Source of the DNA: Lachnospiraceae bacterium
GTDB taxonomy: Bacteria > Bacillota > Clostridia > Lachnospirales > Lachnospiraceae
Direction: 5' to 3'
Length of the DNA: 64,000 bases
Assembly (NCBI GenBank): GCA_009774145.1
Contig: VSND01000002.1
Location: 20,999 to 84,998 of the forward strand
Shown: positions 8,550 to 16,868 of the stretch, in pieces
Numbering within the stretch: the stretch's first letter is position 1
Layout: the number at the start of each line of letters is the position of its first letter
Notes under the pieces: generated by a model
What the model was told of the DNA's origin: nothing
Seen by the model: the letters and a program-made list of their open reading frames with translations, nothing else
Database searches by the model: none
Translations under genes and position numbers: made by a program

Positions 8550-9515
8550 TTACCATTCCAGTACGCATGCCCCCCAGGTCAGTCCTGCCCCGAATCCGGA
8601 CAGAACCAGCCTGTCTCCGGGATGCAGCCTGCCCTGCTCATCCATCTGTGCCAGAAGGATCGGAAGGCTCGCTGCCGATGTATTGGCGCACTGATCGATA
8701 TTCATGGGAAACTTGTCCTCCGGCTGCTTCAGGCGTTTTGCCACTGACTGGATAATCCGTTTATTCGCCTGATGCAGGAGAAAACAGGTCACTTCCTCCG
8801 GCGAAATCCCGGCCTGCTTAAGCGCCTCTTCGATACACTGCGGCACTGTCTTTATAGCGAATTTAAATACTTCCTGTCCATTCATCTGAAGAAAACCGGC
8901 TTCCGCCTGCTCCTGACATATGGGATTATGGTTGGAGCGCCCCATGCAGGAGAGCACCTCCCACCTGCTTCCATCGCTTCCGATTGCCTGCGCAGTCAAG
9001 CCGCCCTGTTCTGCCGCAGTAAGAACTGCCGCCCCGGCTCCGTCTCCGAAGAGAACGCAGGTGCTCCGGTCCGTCCAGTCCACCAGCTTTGACAAAGTCT
9101 CCGCTCCGACCAGCAGAACATTTTTATAAATGCCGCTTTTGATGAATGCATCCGCCGTATGTATGGCATACAGAAAACCGGAACATGCGGCATTGATGTC
9201 AAATGCAACCGCATTCACTGCGCCCAGCTCTGCCTGCACCCGGCAGGCTGTGCTTGGAGTCTCCGTATCAGACGTAATCGTCGCCACGATCAGAAGATCG
9301 ATCTGTTCCGCCTTAAGTCCGGATGCTTTCAGCGCCTTCCCGGCCGCTCCTGCTGCCAGAGACGTGGTAGTCTCCTCCTTCGCCAGATGCCTTTTCCGGA
9401 TCCCGGTTCGCTCGGTAATCCACTCATCACTGGTCTCCATAATCGTTGACAAATAATCATTATCCGCTTCATATGCCGGAAGTTCCCAGCCGGTTCCGAT
9501 AATTTTTGCGTTCAT
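8550..9515 (-). CDS. fabH: 3-oxoacyl-ACP synthase III FabH
   Basis: FabH starts fatty-acid synthesis by condensing acyl-CoA with malonyl-ACP. The catalytic Cys lies in DINAACSGFLYAI near residue 112, His in FLLHQANKRI near 245 and Asn in NTSAASLPI near 275. The open frame extends 13 codons further upstream, but those would lie in the operator region. I chose the ATG at 9515, which has a GAGGATGG ribosome site, giving 321 residues and the standard MNAKIIGTGWELP opening. It has its own promoter and FabT-like operator and is separated from acpP by the hybrid kinase. Confidence 0.95.
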   Translation of the reverse strand: MNAKIIGTGWELPAYEADNDYLSTIMETSDEWITERTGIRKRHLAKEETTTSLAAGAAGKALKASGLKAEQIDLLIVATITSDTETPSTACRVQAELGAVNAVAFDINAACSGFLYAIHTADAFIKSGIYKNVLLVGAETLSKLVDWTDRSTCVLFGDGAGAAVLTAAEQGGLTAQAIGSDGSRWEVLSCMGRSNHNPICQEQAEAGFLQMNGQEVFKFAIKTVPQCIEEALKQAGISPEEVTCFLLHQANKRIIQSVAKRLKQPEDKFPMNIDQCANTSAASLPILLAQMDEQGRLHPGDRLVLSGFGAGLTWGACVLEW

Positions 9516-9540
9516 TTTCCATCCTCTATTCCGCGATATT

Positions 9541-9598
9541 ATTTTGATCTTCAAAGTATTTCGGGTAAAGTATATACAAGAAGCCAGGGGTTTGTCAA
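9541..9598 (-). promoter_or_regulatory. fabH promoter with FabT-like operator
   Basis: Minus-strand TTGACA (9593-9598) and TATACT (9569-9574) are 18 bases apart. Just downstream the palindrome ATTTTGA-TCT-TCAAAGT (9541-9557) shares its core with the sites at 5160-5178 and 3817-3833. It would lie in the early transcribed region, a repressor position. Confidence 0.75.
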
Positions 9599-9765
9599 GT
9601 CACAGTTTTGCTTTCCGCCAGCCCGCTTTTCATTTTTATTATTGTTTAAATGTCTGCCGGTGTTCAGCCTGTCATGGGGATCTGTTCCTGAAAGACCCAT
9701 GGAAGGGCGCCGGTCCTCAGGCGCGGTATTTTCGCGCCTTGGTACCGCTGCTGCCTTTGCGGTAA

Positions 9766-9866
9766 GGAGGGACCCACGAAGTGGGAGGATTTCTGATCGC
9801 CTTCACTCAGCAAAGGCGGGATTTGCGATGAGAGGGGACCCACGCAGTGGAGAGAGTCCTGATCGC
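9766..9866. repeat. Pair of 35-bp imperfect direct repeats, each with a small hairpin
   Basis: The units at 9766-9800 and 9832-9866 share GGGACCCACG(A/C)AGTGG and end in CTGATCGC, with a 66-base period. The first contains the hairpin CCCAC-GAA-GTGGG. They fill most of the 330-base gene-free stretch between fabH and the MscS gene; no promoter or credible reading frame is seen in that gap. They look like dispersed intergenic repeat units. Confidence 0.5.
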
Positions 9867-9928
9867 ATGTCTGGAAGGAACAGTTCCCCATAACAGGCGT
9901 CCGGGACAGCCAAAGTATGGACAATAAC

Positions 9929-10705
9929 TCATTTATCCAGCACCGTCACGGTCTGATAGGGAATTGTGATCTCCTTCTCACGGAATCCCTTTACAAGAGC
10001 TGCCCGGATATCACTGCACGCCTGAAAGCTGTCATCCAGATTCCGGGTCCACACCGTCGTCTTCAGAATAATGCCGTTGGAAGTATAGGTCTTGATAAAC
10101 ACCTTGTTTTCCTCCGTATTCAGTGTCAGCGCATGCGCGATACAGATCCGCTGCATCTCCTGCATGGCCTGATCGATATCCGCATCATAGGAAATCTCGA
10201 TCTCTATGAAATTTCCGACATTTTCAATAAAATTGGTATTGGTAATCACGGCGGCATCCATGACGGAATTCGGAACAATGCAGCACTCTCCGTTAAACTG
10301 ACGGATGATCGTATGCCGGATCGTGATGTCCTTTACAATTCCCTCCGCAATCACGCTGCCGCCCTGAACCACCCGGATCTTTTCATCCACATTGTAAGGC
10401 CTTGACACGGACAGGGAAAGTCCGCTGATCACATTCGCCAGCGCCTGCTGCGCCGCAAAAGTAGCGATCGCCACCATCAGAGAACCGCTCTGGAGCAGCG
10501 CCTTGCTGATGTCTCTTGTCACCTCAAACTGCTGCAGGAGACTGTAGATAAGAACCACGCTGAACAGAACGTTCACCACGCTCTTCGTAAAGCGCAGATG
10601 AACGGAATTGTGTTTCCTTGACATGAACCGGAAGACCAGATTAACCACCCGGACAATCAGAATCTCCGTAATTATGAAAATGCCTATCTTTATATAATCA
10701 CTCAT
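9929..10705 (-). CDS. MscS-family mechanosensitive channel
   Basis: MscS-type channels open under membrane tension and release osmolytes. The N-terminal third is hydrophobic with helices around residues 7-25 and 44-62, followed by the pore-lining segment rich in Gly, Ala and Ser (QSGSLMVAIATFAAQQAL) and the cytoplasmic MscS beta domain with PYNVDEKI and IIRQFNGE. The frame is open 16 codons further up, but AAGGAG lies 7 bases before the ATG at 10705, giving 258 residues. It is the last gene of the UbiA/dikinase/ligase/GNAT operon, 54 bases after the GNAT gene, and may simply be co-transcribed. Confidence 0.85.
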   Translation of the reverse strand: MSDYIKIGIFIITEILIVRVVNLVFRFMSRKHNSVHLRFTKSVVNVLFSVVLIYSLLQQFEVTRDISKALLQSGSLMVAIATFAAQQALANVISGLSLSVSRPYNVDEKIRVVQGGSVIAEGIVKDITIRHTIIRQFNGECCIVPNSVMDAAVITNTNFIENVGNFIEIEISYDADIDQAMQEMQRICIAHALTLNTEENKVFIKTYTSNGIILKTTVWTRNLDDSFQACSDIRAALVKGFREKEITIPYQTVTVLDK

Positions 10706-10759
10706 TTTTCGCTCCTTCCTTCTGCCCTGTCGTCGCCCGGGCGCCTGAAGCATCCATAT

Positions 10760-11890
10760 TCACTGCGGACGCGGGATATGACACAAAGCTGCAGCGGTAT
10801 GCAGCCGGCTTTCGGTTGATCGGATCGCCCTGCCAAGCAGCACATATTCATATTCGTAGTCCACCAGCTCCCGGAAATAATCCCGATTGACATTTCCCTG
10901 ACGGATCAGCGCGCCGACGGAAGGAACCCCGGCCGCCTGCAGTTCTTCCTTAATGGCTTCCGCCATGGCTTTGCCAAGTCCCCGGTGCGAGGCATCCACC
11001 CCCATATAAAGCATGACATAGGAACGGGGCCTTGCACGGGTCAGCAGGATGCGCACATAATCCGCAGGCGTAAGCCTTCCATAGACCGTATTCCCATAAT
11101 CCGGAATACTGATAAAAAATCCCACCGGTTTCCCTTTCTCATATGCCATTTTCACCATGGAATAACGTATCAGGGGTTTCAGGTAACTGTAAAGCGCAGA
11201 AAATTCCTCCTGGCTGACCGGTTTATATACCGGAAAATTTCGATAGAGTTCGATCAGCAGCCCGTAGACTTCCTGAAGCGTCCGGTCAAAGGCTGCACTG
11301 GAAGGACTTTTGATCTCATAACCTTCCTGAAGCTTCTGATGCAGCCTTGACGAAAATACCGGATCCGCATAGCTGCGCCCGACAATCCGGTAATGATTGG
11401 AGTAATAGCGTTCCACTATCTCATATCCCGCCTCCTGCCAAAGCCTTACATAATACTCCCGGTTATAAGGCTCACCGGTATAGGAGCGGTCAAAACCGCT
11501 GTTCTTGAAGCGATAGCGGATCCAGAAGGAAGCGTCCACCGGCCCCGTAATCTTCCTGCAGCCATGAGCGGCGGCAACAGACTCTGCCTTTTCAAACAGA
11601 AGTTTCACCGCTTCTTTGCAGTCCTCGCTTTCAAAAAAGCCAAGATAGCCTTCCGGATCCTCCGGATAGACCGTCAGAACCGCCCGGCTCACGGCAGTGC
11701 CTCTCTCATCCAGAACCAGCAGGGGAAACACCGTGAAATAATGGCTGAGCACATGAGTCCCCTCCAGAATCCTGCGTTCTTCCTCCGGCTGCTGCATGAT
11801 TTCTTTTTTTGTATAAAGCCTGCCGGGAAGCTCCAGAAATTTACGGACAAGCTCTTTGTCCCCGGAGAGTTCAGATACCGTATAACTCAT
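10760..11890 (-). CDS. GNAT-fold N-acyltransferase-like protein
   Basis: A 376-residue soluble protein whose C-terminal half carries the GNAT acyl-CoA pyrophosphate loop in MGVDASHRGLGKAM (about residues 292-305). GNAT proteins move acyl groups from CoA to amines; the substrate here is unknown. The N-terminal half (about 1-180) is long for a simple acetyltransferase and may be a second, degenerate GNAT fold. Its start overlaps the stop of the upstream acyl-adenylating enzyme by four bases (ATGA), so the two are translated together. That pairing suggests it could accept the acyl group activated by that enzyme, which is inference. Confidence 0.7.
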   Translation of the reverse strand: MSYTVSELSGDKELVRKFLELPGRLYTKKEIMQQPEEERRILEGTHVLSHYFTVFPLLVLDERGTAVSRAVLTVYPEDPEGYLGFFESEDCKEAVKLLFEKAESVAAAHGCRKITGPVDASFWIRYRFKNSGFDRSYTGEPYNREYYVRLWQEAGYEIVERYYSNHYRIVGRSYADPVFSSRLHQKLQEGYEIKSPSSAAFDRTLQEVYGLLIELYRNFPVYKPVSQEEFSALYSYLKPLIRYSMVKMAYEKGKPVGFFISIPDYGNTVYGRLTPADYVRILLTRARPRSYVMLYMGVDASHRGLGKAMAEAIKEELQAAGVPSVGALIRQGNVNRDYFRELVDYEYEYVLLGRAIRSTESRLHTAAALCHIPRPQ

Positions 11891-13317
11891 TTGATCCGCC
11901 CTCCGGGAACATCCGGTTTTATGCAGATCTGCCGAATCTGCTTATAGCGGGGCAGACACCGGTTGATCTTCTCCATATAAGTCCGCACTTCTTCCTCCGG
12001 CAGATCGCTGACAATGGCTGCGGCAGGATGATGGTCCTGTTCATAGACCTTTACCGCCCTGATCTGCGGATTTTTCCGGATCAGTTCCTCCAGCTCGTCC
12101 ACATAGATGTTTTTCCCGTTAGCGGTCAGAATCATGCGTTTTTTCCTCCCCTTCAGGTACAGATGACCGGTATCGGACAGCCGCCCCAGATCACCGGTAT
12201 GGTAGGCGCCGTCCTCATCAAATCCCGAACAGCCGCCATTCTGGTCCAGATAACCTCTGGATACGCTCTCCCCCTTTACGACAATCTCGCCGACCCCCTC
12301 TTCATCCGGATCCAGAATCCGGACTTCCAGATTTTCAAAGACGACGCCATTCGAAGCAAGATCCGGATCCTGAGGAACTGCAAGCGCAATCACAGAAGAA
12401 GTCTCCGTTGTCCCGTACGCCTCCAGAAGGCAGACACCCTGCCGGATAAAATACTCCTTCACCGCCGGATCCGTAAAGCTTCCGCCGCAGTAGAGAAACC
12501 GGATATGGCGCAGTACTTCCAGAAGCTCATCCGTCATGGCGTCGTACAAACGGTATAAAAACAGCGGCACCATACAGACGACGGTTGGACGCACTTCCAA
12601 AAGCCCCGGGATCAGCTGGCTCAGATCCGGGCAGAGGCAGAGCTGCATGCCGGAGATGATCGTATACAGCACATTCGCCACCCCGGTATAGACATGATGA
12701 AGCGGCAGAAACACATAGGAAACGTCATGTTCTGTCATGGGAGTCCGCCGGTACAGTGTATCCCAGTTGGCGAACAGGTTTCTCTGTGTGAGCGGAATCG
12801 CCTTGGGAAGATCCGTGGTGCCGGAAGTAAACAGGATCATGGCCGTCTGATCCAGATCGTTTCTGCCGGCAAGCAAAGCCTGGGAGGCCTCTCCCTCACG
12901 GATCAGGTCAGGAAGCGCATCTTCGATGCAGAACCAGACCGTGTCCGGGTACCGGTCCTTCAGAGGCTCCATGCAGTCCTTCCGGGCGCGGGAATAAAAG
13001 ACAGCCGATACGGGAATCACCGACATCGTATGCTCAAGATCATATTCCGTCCACGTCGGATCCACCGGCACACAGGTCCCCACATAGCCCATAATCCCAA
13101 GATAGAGAAGGATCCATTCCCTGGAATTCTCCGAACACAGCATGAGGTTCTTATGATGCAATCCCTTTTTTAAAAGAGATTTGGAAATGCTCCGGACAGC
13201 ATCTACGGCCTCACGAAACGTACAATCCTCCCAGCCTTCTTTCCCCCTGGTCCGGATCCATGGATGATCCGCCCATTTTTCACAGTCCTCTTCCAGATAT
13301 TCACTGATCGTTTTCAT
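11887..13317 (-). CDS. Acyl-adenylating enzyme (AMP-dependent ligase family)
   Basis: ANL-superfamily protein of 476 residues that would activate a carboxylic acid with ATP. Visible motifs are the phosphate loop LFTSGTTDLPKAI near 160, EAYGTTETSS near 305, YHTGDLG near 375 and KGRKKRMILTANGKNIY near 390, closest to long-chain acyl-CoA synthetases. The protein ends in DVPGGRIK exactly where the family A10 motif (GKIxR) with its catalytic Lys would be, and an Arg appears to stand in the Lys position. It might therefore make acyl-adenylate but complete thioester formation poorly. A GGAGGGAAGACAG site precedes the ATG. Middle gene of the UbiA/dikinase operon. Confidence 0.8.
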   Translation of the reverse strand: MKTISEYLEEDCEKWADHPWIRTRGKEGWEDCTFREAVDAVRSISKSLLKKGLHHKNLMLCSENSREWILLYLGIMGYVGTCVPVDPTWTEYDLEHTMSVIPVSAVFYSRARKDCMEPLKDRYPDTVWFCIEDALPDLIREGEASQALLAGRNDLDQTAMILFTSGTTDLPKAIPLTQRNLFANWDTLYRRTPMTEHDVSYVFLPLHHVYTGVANVLYTIISGMQLCLCPDLSQLIPGLLEVRPTVVCMVPLFLYRLYDAMTDELLEVLRHIRFLYCGGSFTDPAVKEYFIRQGVCLLEAYGTTETSSVIALAVPQDPDLASNGVVFENLEVRILDPDEEGVGEIVVKGESVSRGYLDQNGGCSGFDEDGAYHTGDLGRLSDTGHLYLKGRKKRMILTANGKNIYVDELEELIRKNPQIRAVKVYEQDHHPAAAIVSDLPEEEVRTYMEKINRCLPRYKQIRQICIKPDVPGGRIK

Positions 13318-13394
13318 CTGTCTTCCCTCCAGCTTTGATCATTTCTGTTGTCTGCTTCCGTAACAGGCCGGACCGTATTTATCCTGCGGATCTT

Positions 13395-15767
13395 TTACAG
13401 AAGCGTCACGGTTCCGGAATCTCCGTCGACCCGCACCCGGTCCCCGTCCTTCAGATATTCCGTTATATGCGGGATCCCCACAACGGCAGGCTTCCCAAGT
13501 TCTCTGGAGATAATGGCGGTATGGGACAGAAGCGAGCCCTTTTCAGAGACGACGGCTTTTGCTCCGGCAATCAGAAAGACCCACCCGGGATCGGTCATTC
13601 GGGCGACCAGAACCCGGTCCTTTGTATCCGTCTCCGGCGACGGCTCCCGGACCACCAGCACCTCGCCCTCTGCCACGCCCTGCGAACAGGAGGTACCGGT
13701 AAAAATGCCCTGTCCGCTCTCATACTTTTGGTTCTGAACCCTTTTCGGATGCCGGTCCTGCACTTTTCCGGAAAAAACCAGCCGGGACCAGGCAGGCAGG
13801 GAACGGAAACCTTCGTACTCCTCTTTCCTCCCGGCAATCATCTCCTGCAGATTCCATGAGGGATCCGCAGACGCTTTTTCAATCTCGTCGCAGCCGAGCC
13901 AGAAAATATCATCCGGCTGCCCGATCTGTCCTGTGCCGTACAGGTTGTTTCCCATCTGCAGCACAAGCGTTCGCATCATCCCGTATAAACGACTCCGGTT
14001 CAGACGGGACTTTTCCCGGTTGCAGATGCCAAGAGCCGCCCTGCCCGCCAGAAAACGCGAGAGCCGGTCCAGATGTTCTGCCGGGCGCTCCTTTGTGCGC
14101 TCCTGCCTGTCTGCAGCGGAAGAAGAAACGGTTTCTGCATACTGAACCATACGCCGGACCAGCAGCACCGGATCCGTCCGGAAAGTCCGGCTCTCCAGCT
14201 TCAGCTCTTCCACATTCCGGTCTCCAAACTTCTGAATATAGGTCTGCATCTGACGGACAAATGCCGGATCCGCATGCGCCGTATATCTGTCGTAATCCTC
14301 CCTGGTCCGGATCTTCCCAAGTTCCTCCAGCCTGCCCTCCCTGGCAGCCTGCTCCGCCAGCCGGTGCAGTTCCTGAACAGGACCCAGGCTCTCCAACTTA
14401 TGTAAACCGGATATGGCACGGTTCGCCGCCAGCTCAGGTTCCGGAACGCGCCGGGCCTTCAGACGGGATTTCAGAAGCCCGGTAAACAAAAAGGCATACA
14501 TATCATTGACCAGCGTCATATCCCACCGTTTCACCGTCATATCCTGCAGATCACGGTAATACCCAAGCAATACCTGATTATCCTCCGTATTCGTATCCAG
14601 CGATTCAAAGCGCCGGATAATCTCTGCAAAATACCTGTCCAGACGCTCCATCTCCCTCGGGCAGGTCAAAAGCAGCCGGAAGAAGGAGACGGCAATCTTC
14701 CCTCTGGTGCGCCTGCGGATCTTCTGCTGCCGGGCGGTACTTACCGCCCGCTCCCCCACACCCATCATCTCCTGCCAGATCGGGATGAGTTTTTTGGAAA
14801 ACGGCAGTAAAAGGAGCACATCGTACCAGCTGCTGATGCGGTAATAGACACGCCCGTTGGCCATATCCACCATATTTCTTAAAACTGCATCCATCCCCCG
14901 GACCGTCTCCGGTTCCCCGGTCAGACGGAGCAGCAGATTCTGAAATACCTGATAATAGGCTTCCCGGATAAAGCTCTGTGTCAGCGGAAGCGTAATGCCG
15001 GGATAGCTTTCTACGATATTGCTGTTATCCAGAATAATCACCGGTGCATCCTCTTTCAGCGCAGTGACCGGACGCACCTGAAGAATCCAGAACTTCCCGT
15101 CCTTTATGGCATATTCCATATCGCATTCCGTCCGGAACAGTTCCCGCATCTGCCCGGACACAAGGAGCAGGCTCTCAATCTCATCCTCCCGAAGCAGCGG
15201 CGATGCTCCGGTCTGTTCATAATAGTAAGCATGATCCGTCCGGTTGTAATAATAGGCAGTTGTATCCGTCCGGTCCTCCACCACCTGATCTCCGGTCCCT
15301 GCTCCCACAACGATCACGGACTCATTCAGAATTCCCTGCGGGTTGACCGTAAATAATACGCCGGATTTGTCCGCTTCCACCATTTCCTGAACGATCACAT
15401 GCATCCGGATCTTCTTCCCTTCCATATGGTGAAGGCGGCAGTACTCCCGTACCTCATCGGTCCCGGCCCCCTTTAGTACCTTCCGGATGCAGGGAACGAT
15501 CTCTTCTCTTTTGACCCTGAGAAATGTGCAGAACTGTCCTGCAAAGGAATATTCCGTTCCGTCTTCCGCCGATGCCGAAGAACGCACGGAGAAAAGAGTC
15601 GTTCCCGGAAAATGACGTTCCAGATCCTCCATGACCTCCTCTTCCCGGAAGCATTCGTCCACACAGAAAAAAGCCGGAACCGGATACCCGTTCTCAAGGA
15701 GGCGAAACAGGTTTCCGGCCTTGGCGCCCGGCGCATGGTCTTTATAATTTTCCAGATGAATGATCAT
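13395..15767 (-). CDS. PEP-synthase-like dikinase (rifampicin phosphotransferase-type architecture)
   Basis: A 790-residue protein with an N-terminal PPDK ATP-grasp domain (VRSSASAEDGTEYSFAGQF near residues 62-80, later DMEYAIKDGKFWILQVRPV near 215), a long central helical region, and a C-terminal swivelling phosphohistidine domain with His749 in LLSHTAIISRELG. The PEP/pyruvate-binding TIM barrel of true PEP synthase is missing. ATP-grasp, variable middle and His domain is the layout of rifampicin phosphotransferase, which phosphorylates a hydroxyl of a small molecule with ATP and releases AMP. The substrate here is unknown. The ATG lies one base after the UbiA stop, so it is coupled to a membrane prenyltransferase. 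Confidence 0.75.
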   Translation of the reverse strand: MIIHLENYKDHAPGAKAGNLFRLLENGYPVPAFFCVDECFREEEVMEDLERHFPGTTLFSVRSSASAEDGTEYSFAGQFCTFLRVKREEIVPCIRKVLKGAGTDEVREYCRLHHMEGKKIRMHVIVQEMVEADKSGVLFTVNPQGILNESVIVVGAGTGDQVVEDRTDTTAYYYNRTDHAYYYEQTGASPLLREDEIESLLLVSGQMRELFRTECDMEYAIKDGKFWILQVRPVTALKEDAPVIILDNSNIVESYPGITLPLTQSFIREAYYQVFQNLLLRLTGEPETVRGMDAVLRNMVDMANGRVYYRISSWYDVLLLLPFSKKLIPIWQEMMGVGERAVSTARQQKIRRRTRGKIAVSFFRLLLTCPREMERLDRYFAEIIRRFESLDTNTEDNQVLLGYYRDLQDMTVKRWDMTLVNDMYAFLFTGLLKSRLKARRVPEPELAANRAISGLHKLESLGPVQELHRLAEQAAREGRLEELGKIRTREDYDRYTAHADPAFVRQMQTYIQKFGDRNVEELKLESRTFRTDPVLLVRRMVQYAETVSSSAADRQERTKERPAEHLDRLSRFLAGRAALGICNREKSRLNRSRLYGMMRTLVLQMGNNLYGTGQIGQPDDIFWLGCDEIEKASADPSWNLQEMIAGRKEEYEGFRSLPAWSRLVFSGKVQDRHPKRVQNQKYESGQGIFTGTSCSQGVAEGEVLVVREPSPETDTKDRVLVARMTDPGWVFLIAGAKAVVSEKGSLLSHTAIISRELGKPAVVGIPHITEYLKDGDRVRVDGDSGTVTLL

Positions 15768-15768
15768 A

Positions 15769-16668
15769 TTACAGCTTCCCCCAGAGCAGAAAGACCGGTA
15801 TGGTCAGTAGCATCAGCGATTCCTGAATGTAGGTATAGCGCTCCACCTTGTCCACAACCGCAAACCGGGTCGGATCTTTGATAAACTGCTGAAATTTTAC
15901 CGTCATCCAGGAAACATTCAGAAACAGCGCCGCAACCGTGAACCTGTTCAGGTTCCACACCAGAAGGAAGTTGGTCACAATGTCCACCCAGGTCAGAATC
16001 AGGACAAACTGCACGGGCTTTTTGTATCCGAACAGTCTGGAATAAGTAACGTATTCGGTCTCATCCCCGGGCGCGCGGATCTTTCGCGAGATCTCCCAGA
16101 TCAGCGCCGGAAAATACAGCGTCCATGCCGCAAGAAAATTGACCCATGTAAGCAAAGGAAGTTCATATTTCAGACAGGTGAAAGAAATGATGTATACATT
16201 CATGATCATCTGCACCGGGTTGTGGGTAACAAGCGCCAGCAAAAGGCTCTTCTGTATCTTCTTTTTACTGAAAAACCACAAAGACATCAGTGTCCCGTAA
16301 ATATACAGAAACAGAAAATATCCGAAGTTATTCATAAAAAAGAGGTTCAGAAGCACGGTCACTGTGATCAGAACCGACACGAAGACCGCCAGATCTTTTT
16401 TATGTACCCTGCCGGACGGCAGCGGACGATGGGCAAAAAGCCTGCAGTCCAGCTCATAATCCTTAAAATCGTCCGCGATCCGCAGCCACAGTAAAAAACT
16501 GAATACCGTGAATCCGCCGATCAGCTCCTGAAATCCGAGATGGAAGGTACGGATACCGGCATTCAGAAGAATAATAAAATGAATTTCTCCAAAAATGATC
16601 AGTCCCAGAGCAAACCGGGGCAGGATCGGATACATTTCCTTAAAATAAATGGGCAGCCGCCGAAGCAT
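15769..16668 (-). CDS. UbiA-family membrane prenyltransferase-like protein
   Basis: A 299-residue polytopic membrane protein with seven to nine predicted helices. The first Asp-rich motif, DDFKDYELD at residues 66-74, is the Mg2+/prenyl-diphosphate site of UbiA enzymes. The second is divergent (EISRKIRAPGDE near 190). UbiA enzymes join isoprenoid chains to aromatic or polar acceptors. The open frame extends 33 codons further, but AAGGAG is well placed before the ATG at 16668. It is the first gene of a five-gene minus-strand operon. No ubiquinone or menaquinone gene is nearby, so a specialised lipid or meroterpenoid is more likely than quinone synthesis. Confidence 0.75.
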   Translation of the reverse strand: MLRRLPIYFKEMYPILPRFALGLIIFGEIHFIILLNAGIRTFHLGFQELIGGFTVFSFLLWLRIADDFKDYELDCRLFAHRPLPSGRVHKKDLAVFVSVLITVTVLLNLFFMNNFGYFLFLYIYGTLMSLWFFSKKKIQKSLLLALVTHNPVQMIMNVYIISFTCLKYELPLLTWVNFLAAWTLYFPALIWEISRKIRAPGDETEYVTYSRLFGYKKPVQFVLILTWVDIVTNFLLVWNLNRFTVAALFLNVSWMTVKFQQFIKDPTRFAVVDKVERYTYIQESLMLLTIPVFLLWGKL

Positions 16669-16790
16669 GTCAGATCTCCTTGCCGTATTTTCAGAACCCC
16701 CGCAGAGCAGACGCTTCGGAGTTTCCTGTATACTCTGTTTTTTATCAGTATACAATATTTCGGCCAAAAAGAGAAGATCGATAAGATGGA

Positions 16791-16819
16791 TTGTACTTTT
16801 TCAGAAAATGCGTTATGAT
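16791..16819 (+). promoter_or_regulatory. rarA promoter
   Basis: TTGTAC (16791-16796), a 17-base spacer and TATGAT (16814-16819), 49 bases upstream of the rarA start. Confidence 0.6.
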
Positions 16820-16868
16820 GGAAACAGAACAGACATTCGCACAAAACAGGAAGGGAAAGGAACATAAA

